Source: Brucella pseudogrignonensis (GTDB lineage: Bacteria > Pseudomonadota > Alphaproteobacteria > Rhizobiales > Rhizobiaceae). Taken from it: a stretch of 64,000 bases of DNA. The notes under the pieces were generated by a model that was not told where the DNA came from, did not search any database, and saw nothing but the letters and a program-made list of their open reading frames with translations. The stretch is from the NCBI RefSeq assembly GCF_032190615.1, contig NZ_JAVLAT010000001.1, forward strand, positions 1,124,501-1,188,500, in the 5' to 3' direction. Shown here piece by piece: positions 16,589 through 26,726 of the stretch. Position 1 is the stretch's first letter. Each line of letters begins with the position of its first letter. Made by a program: the position numbers and the translations under genes.

Positions 16589-18166
16589 TCATAATTCAAT
16601 GACCCGCTCGATACCTATAGCGTCGAGAAATGCCTGATCATGGCTCACCAGCAGCAGGCCACCCTCATAATCATTCAGTGCTGTTTCCAGTGCCTGAATT
16701 GAATCAAGATCGAGATGATTTGTCGGCTCATCCAGACTAAGCAGTTCAGGTCTGCGCGTTCCTGCAAGCACACACGCCAACGCTGCACGCAGCAATTCAC
16801 CACCGCTTAAGCTACCTGCCAGACGTGACGCACTCTCACCACGAAATGAGAAGCGCGCCAAAGCCGAATGAGCATCATTATCACTGGAACCTTTGTTCAA
16901 CCTGCGGAAATTCTCATAGAGCGTCGCATCTCGATCCATCAAGCTCATCTGCTGATCAAACACGGCAATAGACGCAAAGCGCTTCACCTCACCTGAAACA
17001 GGCTGCAAATCGCCCGTGATCAATCGCAACAGCGAGGTTTTGCCAGCACCATTTGCGCCGCGAATGACAATGCGTTCTGGCCCGACAATTTTCAGCGAGA
17101 AGTCCCGGATAACTGGACGCTCCGGTACTGGCCCGCCAGAAACATTGAGCATTTCCAGCATCACACGCCCGGAAGACGAAAGCGCAGCCTCAATATCAAA
17201 ACGCATTGGCTTATTGCGTTCGACCTTGGCTTGCGCTTCACGCAACTGGTTTTGCGCGCGCTCTGCATTGCGCTCAGGAAGCAATTCACCACGACCGCCA
17301 GTCTTTTGCGCCTTATCGGCACGCGCATCCAGCAGCAGCTTGCTCATGCCCGCATCGGCGCGAGACTTTTTCCCTCGTGCATCGCTTTTTGCCTGCCGTT
17401 CGGCAGCTTCCTGCGCCTTGAGCCTGACCTGTTTCACATCGCGCTGCGCAAGCTCAAGATCACGCTGCGCCCCTTCCCGCTCTGCTTCCTTCCGCTCGTG
17501 ATAGAAATCCCAGTTGCCGCCATAAAGCGTCAAAGCGCCTTGCGAAAGCTCGGCTATCGCATTCATTCCCCGCAACAATTCACGATCATGACTAACGACA
17601 ACAGCAGCCCCCTGCCATTTCGCAAGCATGTCAGCGACAGCCTGACGACCATCGCGATCAAGATTGTTGGTGGGTTCATCGAGCAGAATAAGATCGGGCT
17701 TCTGAAACATTAAAGCTGCGAGTGCTGCCCGTGTCTGCTGCCCGCCGCTTAATGCTGAAAGCAGGGTTTGTGGCGCAAGCGAAAGCCCAAACAGCTGCAA
17801 GGCTTCATCAAAGCGCTGTGGCAACAGCCAGTCGGCCTGCTCGAAATCAGCATCAGTGCCCGCACCTGCTTCGATACGCGCAAGCATGTCAAAGGCAGCA
17901 CCCGCCTCAAACAGATCGGCTACAGTCTGCTGACCATCACTGCCGATATTCTGCGCAAGCACACCAATCCGGCCAGTGCGCGCAACATTGCCACTTGCAG
18001 GCAACAACGCCCCGCTCATGATTTTCAGAAGGGTGGATTTGCCAATACCATTCCTCCCGACAAGTCCAATACGGCCTTCAGTGACGCTGAAATTGATACC
18101 GGAAAAGAGTGTGCGGCCATCAGCCGTGAGCGCGGAAATACCTTGTAGCGTGAGAAGAGAAGACAT
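16589..18166 (-). CDS. ABC-F family ATP-binding protein
   Basis: A 525-residue soluble protein with two ABC domains and no membrane segment. The first has GRNGIGKST, LSGGQQTR and LLDEPTNNLD. The second has GANGAGKTS, LSGGELLR and LSLDEPTNHLD. A basic coiled linker rich in Arg/Lys/Ala (about 235-325) joins them. ABC-F proteins act on ribosomes in translation or antibiotic protection. This one cannot be assigned to a subgroup from memory. The ATG at 18166 is preferred to a GTG at 18193. It converges on the cNMP gene with only one base between them. Confidence 0.9.
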   Translation of the reverse strand: MSSLLTLQGISALTADGRTLFSGINFSVTEGRIGLVGRNGIGKSTLLKIMSGALLPASGNVARTGRIGVLAQNIGSDGQQTVADLFEAGAAFDMLARIEAGAGTDADFEQADWLLPQRFDEALQLFGLSLAPQTLLSALSGGQQTRAALAALMFQKPDLILLDEPTNNLDRDGRQAVADMLAKWQGAAVVVSHDRELLRGMNAIAELSQGALTLYGGNWDFYHERKEAEREGAQRDLELAQRDVKQVRLKAQEAAERQAKSDARGKKSRADAGMSKLLLDARADKAQKTGGRGELLPERNAERAQNQLREAQAKVERNKPMRFDIEAALSSSGRVMLEMLNVSGGPVPERPVIRDFSLKIVGPERIVIRGANGAGKTSLLRLITGDLQPVSGEVKRFASIAVFDQQMSLMDRDATLYENFRRLNKGSSDNDAHSALARFSFRGESASRLAGSLSGGELLRAALACVLAGTRRPELLSLDEPTNHLDLDSIQALETALNDYEGGLLLVSHDQAFLDAIGIERVIEL

Positions 18167-18274
18167 GAAGAACCCCGGAAACGTTGCAAACACTGGTCAT
18201 TGAAAACAGTGCTGAACGATCCATGCTCTTATCTCCTCTTCTAAACTTCGCTCTATATAGGCTTGCGCGTTCGA

Positions 18275-19081
18275 TTAATCCAGATTGAATGTCGCAATCA
18301 CTGGTACGTGATCGGATGGACGATCCCAGCCACGCGCTTCGCGCAGAATTTGCAAGCCTTGCATATGCGCTTCCAGATCAGCAGAACCCCAAACGTGATC
18401 GAGCCTGCGGCCACGATCGGCTGCATCCCAATCCTTCGCGCGATAGCTCCACCATGTATAGATTTTCTGGTCTGCTGGAACAACCTGACGCATCAGATCG
18501 CTCCAGCCGCCTTTGACGCGAAGATCTTCAAGTGTGGTGGTCTCGATCGGTGTATGGCTGACGATTTTTAACAATTGCTTATGCGACCAGACATCGTTTT
18601 CCAGTGGCGCAATGTTGAGATCACCCACGAGGATCGACGAATTGCCATCCTGCCTGTCAGCAACAATCGCGCGCATCTCTTCAAGGAAACCAAGCTTGTG
18701 CGCAAATTTTGGATTGATTTCCGGGTCCGGCTCATCGCCACCCGCCGGCACATAGAAATTGTGAATGCGCAGTTTTTTGCCGCCTGCTTCGACGACCGCG
18801 CTTAAATGACGGCAATCGCCCATTTCGCAAAAACCGACCTTTTCAACGTCGCTCAGCGGCCGTTTTGAGATCGTTGCAACGCCGTGATAGCCCTTCTGGC
18901 CACTGATCGCGATATGCTCATAACCAAGCGCACGAAAGCCTTTGGAAGGAAACTGATCGTCGGGACATTTTGTTTCCTGAAGGCAGAGAACATCCGGCTG
19001 ATAATCGCTTAAAAACTGCTCAACCAGCGGCATACGCAGGCGAACGGAATTGATGTTCCAGGTAGCAACAGAAAATGTCAT
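18275..19081 (-). CDS. xthA: exodeoxyribonuclease III
   Basis: A 268-residue Mg-dependent AP endonuclease and 3'-5' exonuclease of base excision repair. It has ATWNINSVRLRMP, LCLQETKCPDDQFP with the metal-binding Glu, GDLNIAPLENDVW and the C-terminal RLDHVWGS and DRPSDHVPVIA with catalytic Asp-His. The ATG at 19081 starts MTFSVATWN, which fits the family. An ATG seven codons upstream (19102) is in frame and cannot be excluded. It appears to be a single gene between the ABC-F gene and lolA. Confidence 0.95.
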   Translation of the reverse strand: MTFSVATWNINSVRLRMPLVEQFLSDYQPDVLCLQETKCPDDQFPSKGFRALGYEHIAISGQKGYHGVATISKRPLSDVEKVGFCEMGDCRHLSAVVEAGGKKLRIHNFYVPAGGDEPDPEINPKFAHKLGFLEEMRAIVADRQDGNSSILVGDLNIAPLENDVWSHKQLLKIVSHTPIETTTLEDLRVKGGWSDLMRQVVPADQKIYTWWSYRAKDWDAADRGRRLDHVWGSADLEAHMQGLQILREARGWDRPSDHVPVIATFNLD

Positions 19082-19161
19082 GGAAATAAGACTCACAGCC
19101 ATCAGAAGATGGCCGCGAACCTAACGATTTATCCGAAAAATGCAAATATCGAGCGTAAGAT

Positions 19162-19854
19162 TTACTGGCCCTTGCGCTTCATCGCGATGCGCTGATAGTC
19201 AATCTTGAACATGTCGTCGGTAAAGCGAACGCCACTGCGAACATTAAACACCATGATCGTTGTGTCGAGCCCCTGCGCGTCAGTGATGGTCCATTGCTTA
19301 AGGTCCATGGTCTTGGGCTCAAACATCATGGTTATTTTTGAGTTTCCAAAAGCTGATTTGTCACCAACCACCAGTGTGGTCATGTCAGGGTCTTGTTTGA
19401 CGCTCTGAAGGCGGCCGCCACCCAGATCAATCCGGTCAGCAAGAAGCATCCGCAAAGGCGTTGTGTTCAGCGCGTACATATCCCAAGTGTCGAGCTTGCG
19501 ATTGTTGATGACAACCTGATTGCCATCGGAAATCACGCGGATTGGCGACTTGTCATAGTTGAAACGAATCTTGCCCGGACGTTCCAGATAGAATGTGCCG
19601 CCTGTCTGTTCACCCTTGGGGCCGAATTGAACAAATTCACCGGTCAGCGTCCGCAATGATGAGAAATGATCTGCGATCTGCTGTGCAGCGGCAGCACCGC
19701 TTGCGCCTTGTGCATGGGCTGCCACCGGCACCAAAGCCGGAGCCACAACACCAAGACTCAATGCTCCCAATCCGAGGACGGCCACTAAGCGGCTGGCTTT
19801 CATAAAGCTCGAAATACGGGAGATCATCATGAGCAAACTCTCTTTTTTCATCAT
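19162..19854 (-). CDS. lolA: outer-membrane lipoprotein carrier protein LolA
   Basis: A 230-residue periplasmic chaperone that carries lipoproteins from LolCDE to the outer membrane. A signal peptide (about 18-48) with a hydrophobic core AVLGLGALSLGVVAPALVPV ends at AHAQ. The mature part has LTGEFVQFGPKGEQTGGTFYLERPGKIRF and WTITDAQGLDTT, the LolA beta-barrel pattern. The start is uncertain: the ATG pair at 19830-19825 has GAGAG at good spacing, while 19854 does not. It lies 66 nt after ftsK on the same strand and is probably co-transcribed with it, as in related genomes. Confidence 0.92.
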   Translation of the reverse strand: MMKKESLLMMISRISSFMKASRLVAVLGLGALSLGVVAPALVPVAAHAQGASGAAAAQQIADHFSSLRTLTGEFVQFGPKGEQTGGTFYLERPGKIRFNYDKSPIRVISDGNQVVINNRKLDTWDMYALNTTPLRMLLADRIDLGGGRLQSVKQDPDMTTLVVGDKSAFGNSKITMMFEPKTMDLKQWTITDAQGLDTTIMVFNVRSGVRFTDDMFKIDYQRIAMKRKGQ

Positions 19855-19920
19855 TCTCTTAAAATAATCGGGCAGTTAGGCACGAGTGTGGCAACCATCA
19901 AGCCGATGAGATCCTGAGAA

Positions 19921-22479
19921 TTAATAGTCGTCTTCTGTCGGCACAAGTATCTCGCGCTTACCCGCATGATTGGCAGGACCGACAATGCCTTCTTCTTCCA
20001 TGCGCTCAATGATTGAAGCCGCACGATTATAGCCAATGCCCAGGCGACGCTGGATATAGGACGTTGAAGCCTTCTTATCGCGCAATACCACCGCAACAGC
20101 CTGATCATAAGGATCGTCGGAGTTTTCAAGGTTGGACGTTCCAGCCGGACCGCCACCTTCGTCTTCTTCCTCATCCTCGGTGATCGCGTCGAGATATTCC
20201 GGCACGCCCTGAAGCTTGAGATGCTGAACAATACGCTCAACCTCGTCATCGCCCACGAATGGACCATGCACGCGCTGAATGCGACCGCCACCGGCCATGA
20301 ACAGCATATCGCCCTGACCAAGCAGCTGCTCAGCGCCCTGCTCACCCAGAATGGTGCGGCTATCGATCTTAGAAGTAACCTGGAAGGAAATTCGGGTCGG
20401 GAAATTCGCCTTGATCGTACCCGTGATCACATCGACCGATGGACGCTGCGTTGCCATGATTACGTGGATACCTGCCGCACGCGCCATCTGCGCCAAACGC
20501 TGTACTGTGCCTTCGATATCCTTGCCCGCAACCATCATCAGATCGGCCATTTCGTCGATAATCACGACGATATATGGCATTGGCTCCAAATCAAGCTGTT
20601 CGGTTTCATAGATCGCTTCGCCCGTGTTCCGGTCAAAGCCGGTCTGCACAGTGCGCGCGATGTTCTCACCCTTTTTCTGGGCTTCGCCAACGCGCTGATT
20701 GAAGCCGTCGATATTGCGCACACCAACCTTGGACATTTTGCGATAGCGGTCTTCCATCTCCCGCACAGTCCATTTGAGCGCAACCACCGCCTTCTTCGGA
20801 TCGGTCACAACGGGCGTCAGAAGATGCGGAATACCGTCATAAATCGAAAGCTCCAGCATCTTCGGATCAATCATGATCAGGCGGCATTCTTTTGGTGTCA
20901 TGCGATAGACCAGCGACAGGATCATCGTGTTGATCGCAACCGATTTACCCGAGCCCGTCGTACCTGCCACCAGAACATGGGGCATTTTTGCGATATCGGC
21001 GATGACCGGCTCACCATTGATGGTTTTGCCGAGTGCCAGCGCAAGCTTTGCTTTGGTTTGCTCAAAATCACGGCTCGCCAACATTTCGCGCAAATAAACC
21101 ATTTCGCGCTTCTGGTTTGGCAGTTCGATGCCGATCACATTGCGCCCCGGAACAACAGCAACACGCGCTGCAATCGCGCTCATCGAGCGGGCAATATCGT
21201 CAGCCAAGCCAATCACGCGGGACGATTTGATACCCGGAGCAGGCTCAAGCTCGTAAAGCGTAACAACAGGCCCCGGCTTCACATTGATGATCTCGCCGCG
21301 CACGCCGAAATCTTCCAGCACACCTTCCAAAAGACGCGCATTCTGTTCGAGCGCTTCCTTGGACAGCGATGCATCGCGCTGCACAAGCTTCGGTTCAGCA
21401 AGGAAATGCAAGGATGGCATTTCAAATGCGCCACCATCTTTCAGGAACGAAGACTGCGCTTCACGCTGAATGCGCGCACCGCTCTTTGGTGCTGGTGCAC
21501 GTTCAGCGATCCTCGCTTTAGAACGCTGCGGCGGTGCATCGTGCCACTCTTCACCGGCAAGCGGCATATCATCGCCATCACCATCCATATCAAATGGCGG
21601 TTCTTGCGAAGATGCGCCTCCAAAGCCCGGCTCATGGCGGGCACTGCCACGCGCTTCCGCACTGCGGCGTACCTGACGCATATCGCCATATTCATCTTCG
21701 CGCGGCTTGCGGCGGTTCATTCCGGTCAGACGTTTGAAAGTTGCAGTTGCGCTGTAAATTGTGTGGGTAAGAGAACCAACAAACGCAGAGAGGCCACCAG
21801 AAGGTGCTTCATCGTCTGCATCTTCATAATCCGAATAGTCATCTTCAGCCGATGCGCCGCGTTCGCTCGCGCCATCAGTCGCGGCGTTGCCTCGTCCGAT
21901 GATCCCGCTTGCAAACAAGCACAGCCAAAGCGCCGGGAAAGCCAGAACCAGCGCAATGCCAGAAGCAATTGCGCCTTGCGGGAAGGAACCTAAAAAGATG
22001 CCGGGGATGCGCAGAACCAGATCACCGAAAACACCGCCAAGACCAATCGGCATCGGCCAGCTTTCGGGAACCGCAAAGCAGCTTGCTATGGCTGCAAACA
22101 GCAAAGCCGCGCCAAACCATGCGATACTGCGCTTTGCGATCCGGCCAATGCCACCGCGCGTCATCATTAGCAGCGACCAGACTGCAAGCGGCAAAAGTGC
22201 AGGAACACTGGCAAGGCCGAAGAACTGCATGGCAATATCGGAGAAGACCGCACCCGGATAGCCAAGCGCGTTGGTGACGGGATTATCCGTGGCGTGGCTG
22301 AGGCTGGGATCAGCCACATTCCATGTCGCAAGCGCGCCAACAGCCATCGCTGCCAGCGAAAGCAGCGCCAACCCAAAGAGGATATAGAACTGCCTGCGGA
22401 AGATATTGACCAGTCGCAGTCTATCTTCCGAAATCCGCTCGTCACGCAGCGGGTATGAGGGCGAATATCCTTGCCGCAT
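19921..22479 (-). CDS. ftsK: DNA translocase FtsK
   Basis: An 852-residue division-site DNA pump. Four or five membrane helices (about 30-195) are followed by a Glu/Asp/Arg-rich linker (about 200-350), shorter than in E. coli. Next come the alpha/beta motor with Walker A GTTGSGKS (506-513) and [13 protein letters not shown], and a C-terminal gamma winged helix starting near [11 protein letters not shown]. The gamma domain reads KOPS sequences and activates XerCD at dif. xerC is also in this window. The protein drives chromosome segregation and dimer resolution at the septum. Confidence 0.97.
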   Translation of the reverse strand: MRQGYSPSYPLRDERISEDRLRLVNIFRRQFYILFGLALLSLAAMAVGALATWNVADPSLSHATDNPVTNALGYPGAVFSDIAMQFFGLASVPALLPLAVWSLLMMTRGGIGRIAKRSIAWFGAALLFAAIASCFAVPESWPMPIGLGGVFGDLVLRIPGIFLGSFPQGAIASGIALVLAFPALWLCLFASGIIGRGNAATDGASERGASAEDDYSDYEDADDEAPSGGLSAFVGSLTHTIYSATATFKRLTGMNRRKPREDEYGDMRQVRRSAEARGSARHEPGFGGASSQEPPFDMDGDGDDMPLAGEEWHDAPPQRSKARIAERAPAPKSGARIQREAQSSFLKDGGAFEMPSLHFLAEPKLVQRDASLSKEALEQNARLLEGVLEDFGVRGEIINVKPGPVVTLYELEPAPGIKSSRVIGLADDIARSMSAIAARVAVVPGRNVIGIELPNQKREMVYLREMLASRDFEQTKAKLALALGKTINGEPVIADIAKMPHVLVAGTTGSGKSVAINTMILSLVYRMTPKECRLIMIDPKMLELSIYDGIPHLLTPVVTDPKKAVVALKWTVREMEDRYRKMSKVGVRNIDGFNQRVGEAQKKGENIARTVQTGFDRNTGEAIYETEQLDLEPMPYIVVIIDEMADLMMVAGKDIEGTVQRLAQMARAAGIHVIMATQRPSVDVITGTIKANFPTRISFQVTSKIDSRTILGEQGAEQLLGQGDMLFMAGGGRIQRVHGPFVGDDEVERIVQHLKLQGVPEYLDAITEDEEEDEGGGPAGTSNLENSDDPYDQAVAVVLRDKKASTSYIQRRLGIGYNRAASIIERMEEEGIVGPANHAGKREILVPTEDDY

Positions 22480-22620
22480 AAAGCCTGTCCCGAACTATGG
22501 TTTGTTGCCCTCAGGCTTAAATGGCCCTGGGCGCAATGAATCGGGACGATCCTAGCCTTGCGATGGTTAATTCCTCATTAACCATGCAGCATCCTGCACA
22601 GGCAAATAATGCTGAACGTG

Positions 22621-22648
22621 AAAAAGGCGCGGTTTCCCGCGCCTTTTT
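22621..22648 (-). terminator. terminator after amtB
   Basis: GGCGCGG (22626-22632) pairs with CCGCGCC (22637-22643) around a 4-nt loop, with A-rich and T-rich tracts on the two sides. It lies 20-48 nt beyond the amtB stop. It separates amtB from ftsK and can work on both strands. Confidence 0.8.
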
Positions 22649-22668
22649 CTTCTTGAGACAACCCTGTT

Positions 22669-23970
22669 CTACTGAACAGACTCGCCGTGCAACGCGATGT
22701 CGAGACCTTCCATTTCTTCCTGCTTTGTCGGGCGCAGACCCATGATGGCCTTGATCACATAAAGGATGATGGCTGTCGCAACTGCGGTGTAAACAATCGT
22801 AACTGCCGCACCGAAGAACTGCTTGCCCATGGTTGCACCTTCACCAGCAGCATTGATTGCCACATCAGCAAAGAAGCCGGTCAGGATCGCGCCAACAAAG
22901 CCGCCAACACCGTGTACACCGAAGGCATCGAGCGAGTCGTCGTATCCAAGGGCGTGCTTGAGCTTAACCGCTGCCACGTAGCAGATAAGGCCTGCAATGA
23001 TACCGATGATCAGTGCGCCCGTTGGGTTGACGAAACCAGCGGCAGGCGTAACGGCAACGAGACCTGCAACGGCACCCGAGATGATGCCAAGAACGCTTGG
23101 CTTACCGGCGATTGCCCATTCAGCAAACATCCAGGCAAGCGCTGCACCAGCGGTCGCAACCTGTGTGTTGAGCATAGCCACAGCAGCGAGCGAATTGGCA
23201 CCAGCAGCCGAACCAGCGTTGAAGCCGAACCAGCCCACCCACAGGAGAGCCGCACCAATGACCGAGAGAACGAGGTTGTGCGGTGCCATGTTGATGTGGC
23301 CGTAACCATCGCGCTTGCCAATGATAAGGGCTGCAACAAGACCGGCAACACCAGCATTGATGTGAACAACCGTACCACCAGCAAAGTCGAGAACACCGTC
23401 AGAACCGAGGAAGCCGCCGCCCCATACCCAATGCGCCACCGGCACATAGACGATGAAGAGCCACAGAACCATGAAAACGAGCATGGAGGAAAATTTCATT
23501 CGTTCAGCAAACGAACCTGCAATCAGCGCAGGCGTGATAACCGCAAAGGTCATCTGAAACACGATGAAGAGATATTCAGGAATGGTTCCGGTGAGCGATT
23601 CCATCGTCACGCCCGACAGGAATGCCTTATCGAAACCACCGATGAAAGCGTTCATCGAACCGCCATCGGTGAAAGCAAGCGAGTAGCCAAAGAACATCCA
23701 CAAGACCGACATAAGGCAGGTGATGGCGAAGCTCTGCATCACAGTGGAAAGCACATTTTTCTTGCGAACCATACCGCCGTAGAAAAGTGCGAGACCAGGA
23801 ATGGTCATCATCAGCACGAGCGCGGTTGAAGTCAGCATCCAGGCGGTGTCGCCCGTATCAAGGCTCGGGGTCGCTTCGGCTGCATCCTGTGCAAAGGCTG
23901 TTCCCGCTAATACGAGCAGCGCAGGAAGGGTGGCAAATGCCGTCTGCTTGAATCTTTCAGTTATGAGCAT
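22669..23970 (-). CDS. amtB: ammonium transporter AmtB
   Basis: A 433-residue trimeric inner-membrane ammonia channel. An N-terminal signal-like helix ending AFAQDA precedes eleven helices. Conserved parts are MTIPGLALFYGGMVRKKNVL, FAGGTVVHINAGVAGLVAALIIGKR (with the first pore His) and DDSLDAFGVHGVGGFVGAILTG (second His). The ATG at 23970 has GGAG upstream. A longer in-frame start at 24042 would cover the promoter. A sigma-54-type promoter lies 68 nt upstream, fitting nitrogen control. Unusually, no glnK lies directly upstream. Confidence 0.96.
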   Translation of the reverse strand: MLITERFKQTAFATLPALLVLAGTAFAQDAAEATPSLDTGDTAWMLTSTALVLMMTIPGLALFYGGMVRKKNVLSTVMQSFAITCLMSVLWMFFGYSLAFTDGGSMNAFIGGFDKAFLSGVTMESLTGTIPEYLFIVFQMTFAVITPALIAGSFAERMKFSSMLVFMVLWLFIVYVPVAHWVWGGGFLGSDGVLDFAGGTVVHINAGVAGLVAALIIGKRDGYGHINMAPHNLVLSVIGAALLWVGWFGFNAGSAAGANSLAAVAMLNTQVATAGAALAWMFAEWAIAGKPSVLGIISGAVAGLVAVTPAAGFVNPTGALIIGIIAGLICYVAAVKLKHALGYDDSLDAFGVHGVGGFVGAILTGFFADVAINAAGEGATMGKQFFGAAVTIVYTAVATAIILYVIKAIMGLRPTKQEEMEGLDIALHGESVQ

Positions 23971-24037
23971 CGAGTATCTCCGTCGAATGGCGGCTTCAAA
24001 CGCGTCTGCGCTGAAAAGACCGGTTCGAACTAAGAGA

Positions 24038-24053
24038 AACAAAAATCGTGCCA
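24038..24053 (-). promoter_or_regulatory. probable sigma-54 promoter of amtB
   Basis: The minus strand reads TGGCACGATTTTTGTT. This is an exact -24 element TGGCACG, four bases, then TTGTT in place of the consensus TTGCA at -12. It lies 68 nt before the amtB ATG. The amt genes of proteobacteria are usually under NtrC and sigma-54, so the site fits its gene. Confidence 0.7.
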
Positions 24054-24215
24054 GTTATCGACCACCACTCCATAGAAATGCAATTTTTCTGATGTCTCAT
24101 GCTCAATGATGTCTCAAAACTATCAGTTGGACGCTATATTTTCGCCCAAAATGCGGGCTTTTCGGTAAACTCGATAAAAGGTGAAAGCACCGAAAAATCT
24201 TTCGATGAGAAAATA

Positions 24216-24249
24216 AAAGCGGTCTCGCCCGGATGGGCAAAACCGCTTT
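24216..24249 (-). terminator. terminator after tesB
   Basis: AAAGCGGT (24216-24223) pairs with ACCGCTTT (24242-24249), and inside it GCCC pairs with GGGC. On the minus strand a T-rich stretch follows. It ends tesB transcription, leaving amtB on its own promoter. The rest of the 23971-24350 gap is AT-rich and holds no gene. Confidence 0.8.
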
Positions 24250-24350
24250 AAGTGATTCATCGGATTCAATTTTTAGCCGTAGAGTTCATTTTACGCCAAC
24301 GACCGTTGCATAAAAATTAAACACGCGCATTGCCGATGATTAAAATATCA

Positions 24351-25262
24351 TCATTTGGCTTTTTCATGCACACGAATAAGCCCTTCCTGCGCAACCGACG
24401 CGATTAACAAGCCATCGCGGGTGTAAAGGGCACCACGGTTAAATCCACGTGCGCCGGAGGCGCTTGGGGTATCCTGCGTGTATAAAAGCCAGTCATCAAG
24501 CCTGCATGGGCGATGGAACCACATCGCATGATCAAGGCTCGCCACCTGCAGATCACGATCAAAAATCGTGCGTCCATGCGGGTGAAGCGAAGTGTCCAGC
24601 AATGTCATATCGGAGAGATAGGCAAGAATGGCCGCCTGAAGCGCACGATCATCCGGCACGATGCCGCGCGCGCGCACCCATACATGCTGTCTTGGCGCCA
24701 GTTTTTCCCGCGAAAAATAGTGTTTGAGCGACACCGGCTTAATCTCGATGGGACGCTCCTGCTCCCAGTATTTGCGCACACCCGACGGAGCCAGATGCAG
24801 ATATTCGTCTTTCAGATCATGATCGCCCACCAGTTGCTCAGGCATCGGCAGGCCCTCCGGCATTTCGATCTGATGATCAAGACCCGGCTCATCAATCTGA
24901 AATGAGGCGGAGAGAGTGAAGATCGCCTTACCGTGCTGCTTTGCCAAAACGCGACGCGTGTTGAAGCTCGAACCATCGCGAATACGGTCAACTTCATAAA
25001 TAATCGGGATTGCCGGATCGCCCGGACGCACGAAATAGCCATGCAAAGAGTGAACCTGCCGCTCTGCCTCCACCGTGCGCTGGGCTGCAATCAGCGCCTG
25101 ACCGATCACCTGTCCGCCAAAAACCCGCTGCCAGCCCACTTGCGGGCTGTTGCCACGGAAAAGATCCACTTCCAGCGTTTCAAGATCAAGCGTTTCAAGA
25201 AGCTGCTGCATGGCAGCCGTTTGCTCGGCCTTTGATAGATTGGTCTTTTCATTATTGGACAT
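24351..25262 (-). CDS. tesB: acyl-CoA thioesterase II
   Basis: A 303-residue double-hotdog enzyme that hydrolyses medium- and long-chain acyl-CoA. LFRGNSPQVGWQRVFGGQVIGQALIAAQRTV (in parts) marks the first hotdog. PDDRALQAAILAYLSDMTLLDTSLHPHG marks the second, with the catalytic Asp, and SLDHAMWFHRP is also present. The ATG at 25262 has AGGAGA upstream. A 30-codon in-frame extension to 25352 is not needed. Its place next to amtB recalls the E. coli glnK-amtB-tesB region, though glnK is missing and tesB is upstream here. Confidence 0.94.
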   Translation of the reverse strand: MSNNEKTNLSKAEQTAAMQQLLETLDLETLEVDLFRGNSPQVGWQRVFGGQVIGQALIAAQRTVEAERQVHSLHGYFVRPGDPAIPIIYEVDRIRDGSSFNTRRVLAKQHGKAIFTLSASFQIDEPGLDHQIEMPEGLPMPEQLVGDHDLKDEYLHLAPSGVRKYWEQERPIEIKPVSLKHYFSREKLAPRQHVWVRARGIVPDDRALQAAILAYLSDMTLLDTSLHPHGRTIFDRDLQVASLDHAMWFHRPCRLDDWLLYTQDTPSASGARGFNRGALYTRDGLLIASVAQEGLIRVHEKAK

Positions 25263-25403
25263 GGACAGCCTGTCTCCTGAAACCCTATATAGAGAACATA
25301 TTCTTGATGAACTGTTTGGGCTTGCACAAGGGAAACTGTCAAGTTCCCACAAACTGTCGCAGCCTTATCTGCTTCATCGAAGAACGATCTGAAAGGAAGA
25401 GCT

Positions 25404-26648
25404 ATGTCCGCCGAAGCCACACAAAATGCAGCCAACAAACGCGATCTGGTGATTGCAGGTGGTGGCTATGTCGGCCTTGTGACTGCTGTTGCTGTCAAAT
25501 CCGCAGCCCCGCATCTTTCCGTAACCGTCATTGATGGTGCACCGGCTGGCGCATGGAAAAATGACCCGCGTGCTTCTTCCATTGCCGCTGCAGCCTCGCG
25601 CATGCTTGATCAACTTGGCTGCTGGCAGGAGATTGTCACAGATGCACAGCCAATTACCGAAATGGTCGTCACAGACTCCCGCACCTCTGATCCCGTGCGT
25701 CCAGTCTTTCTGACATTCTCTGGTGATGTTAATCCCGGCGAACCCTTTGCGCATATGGTGGAAAACCGCGTTCTCAACACCGCCCTTCACAGAAAAGCGG
25801 ATGAACTCGGCATCACCTTTATCGAAGGCATGAGTGTCGAGAATTTTGAAACACTGCCCGAATCCGTCACAGTTTCTCTGGCCAATGGCGAAACAATCTC
25901 CACGCGCTTGCTGATTGCCGCTGATGGAGCGAAATCGCGCCTGCGTGATATTGCAGGCATCAAAACCGTTAACTGGGATTACGACCAGTCCGGCATTGTT
26001 TGTAATGTTTCCCATGAACGCCCACATGGAGGCCGTGCCGACGAACATTTCCTGCCTGCTGGTCCATTTGCAATCCTGCCGCTGAGAGGCAATCGCAGTT
26101 CACTCGTCTGGACAGAACGCACCGCCGATGCGGAGCGTCTCATCCGGGAAGATGACTTCATCTTCGAAACAGAACTCGAACAGCGTTTTGGCCATCGCCT
26201 TGGCGCACTCACAGTCGAAGGCCCACGCCGCGCCTTCCCGCTCGGCCTCACCCTGGCACGCGAATTTGTAAAACCGCGTTTCGCGCTTGTGGGCGATGCA
26301 GCCCATCGTATTCATCCGATTGCAGGCCAAGGTCTCAATCTCGGTTTCCGCGATGCTGCAGCGATTGCAGAAGTGATCGTCGAGACAGACCGCCTTGGCC
26401 TCGACATCGGCTCTTTTGCGGCACTGGAACGCTATCAGGCATGGCGCCGGTTCGACACGGTACAGATGGGTGTCACCACAGACGTGCTGACCAAACTCTT
26501 CTCCAACGACAATCCGGCTGTGCGCACCATTCGCGACATTGGGCTGGGTCTTGTGGATCGCGTTCCGAGCCTCAAGTCGTTCTTTATTAAACAGGCGGCT
26601 GGTCTTTCGGGCGACACTCCGCGCCTGCTGCAAGGAGAAGCGATTTAG
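25404..26648 (+). CDS. UbiH/UbiF/VisC-family FAD hydroxylase
   Basis: A 414-residue flavoprotein monooxygenase. It has the N-terminal FAD motif VIAGGGYVGLVTAVAVK, a DG motif in LLIAADGAKSRLRDIAGI, and GDAAHRIHPIAGQGLNLGFRDAAAI in the second FAD region. This is the ubiquinone ring hydroxylase family. Rhizobiales use one or a few broad-range members (UbiL/UbiH type), and the carbon hydroxylated cannot be told here. GGAAGAG precedes the ATG. It is divergent from tesB across 141 nt. Confidence 0.92.
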   Translation: MSAEATQNAANKRDLVIAGGGYVGLVTAVAVKSAAPHLSVTVIDGAPAGAWKNDPRASSIAAAASRMLDQLGCWQEIVTDAQPITEMVVTDSRTSDPVRPVFLTFSGDVNPGEPFAHMVENRVLNTALHRKADELGITFIEGMSVENFETLPESVTVSLANGETISTRLLIAADGAKSRLRDIAGIKTVNWDYDQSGIVCNVSHERPHGGRADEHFLPAGPFAILPLRGNRSSLVWTERTADAERLIREDDFIFETELEQRFGHRLGALTVEGPRRAFPLGLTLAREFVKPRFALVGDAAHRIHPIAGQGLNLGFRDAAAIAEVIVETDRLGLDIGSFAALERYQAWRRFDTVQMGVTTDVLTKLFSNDNPAVRTIRDIGLGLVDRVPSLKSFFIKQAAGLSGDTPRLLQGEAI

Positions 26649-26726
26649 TCTCAGCACGACCACTGGAAAAAGCTTTCACGTCTGCTAAAAAAGCGAAATG
26701 TAATATAGGCGTGGGGGCCTCGGGGC

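Noticed and set aside
18122..18200. 26-codon leader peptide before the ABC-F gene
   Set aside because: A frame starting at the ATG at 18200 overlaps the ABC-F start, but it has no good RBS and no regulatory codon run.
20221..21993. 590-codon open frame on the plus strand
   Set aside because: It is antisense to ftsK with biased composition and no recognisable domain.
24180..24191. GGTGAAAGCACC as an NtrC binding site upstream of amtB
   Set aside because: The arms are in the wrong order compared with the GCACC-N5-GGTGC consensus, and the site is on the far side of amtB's gap near the tesB terminator.
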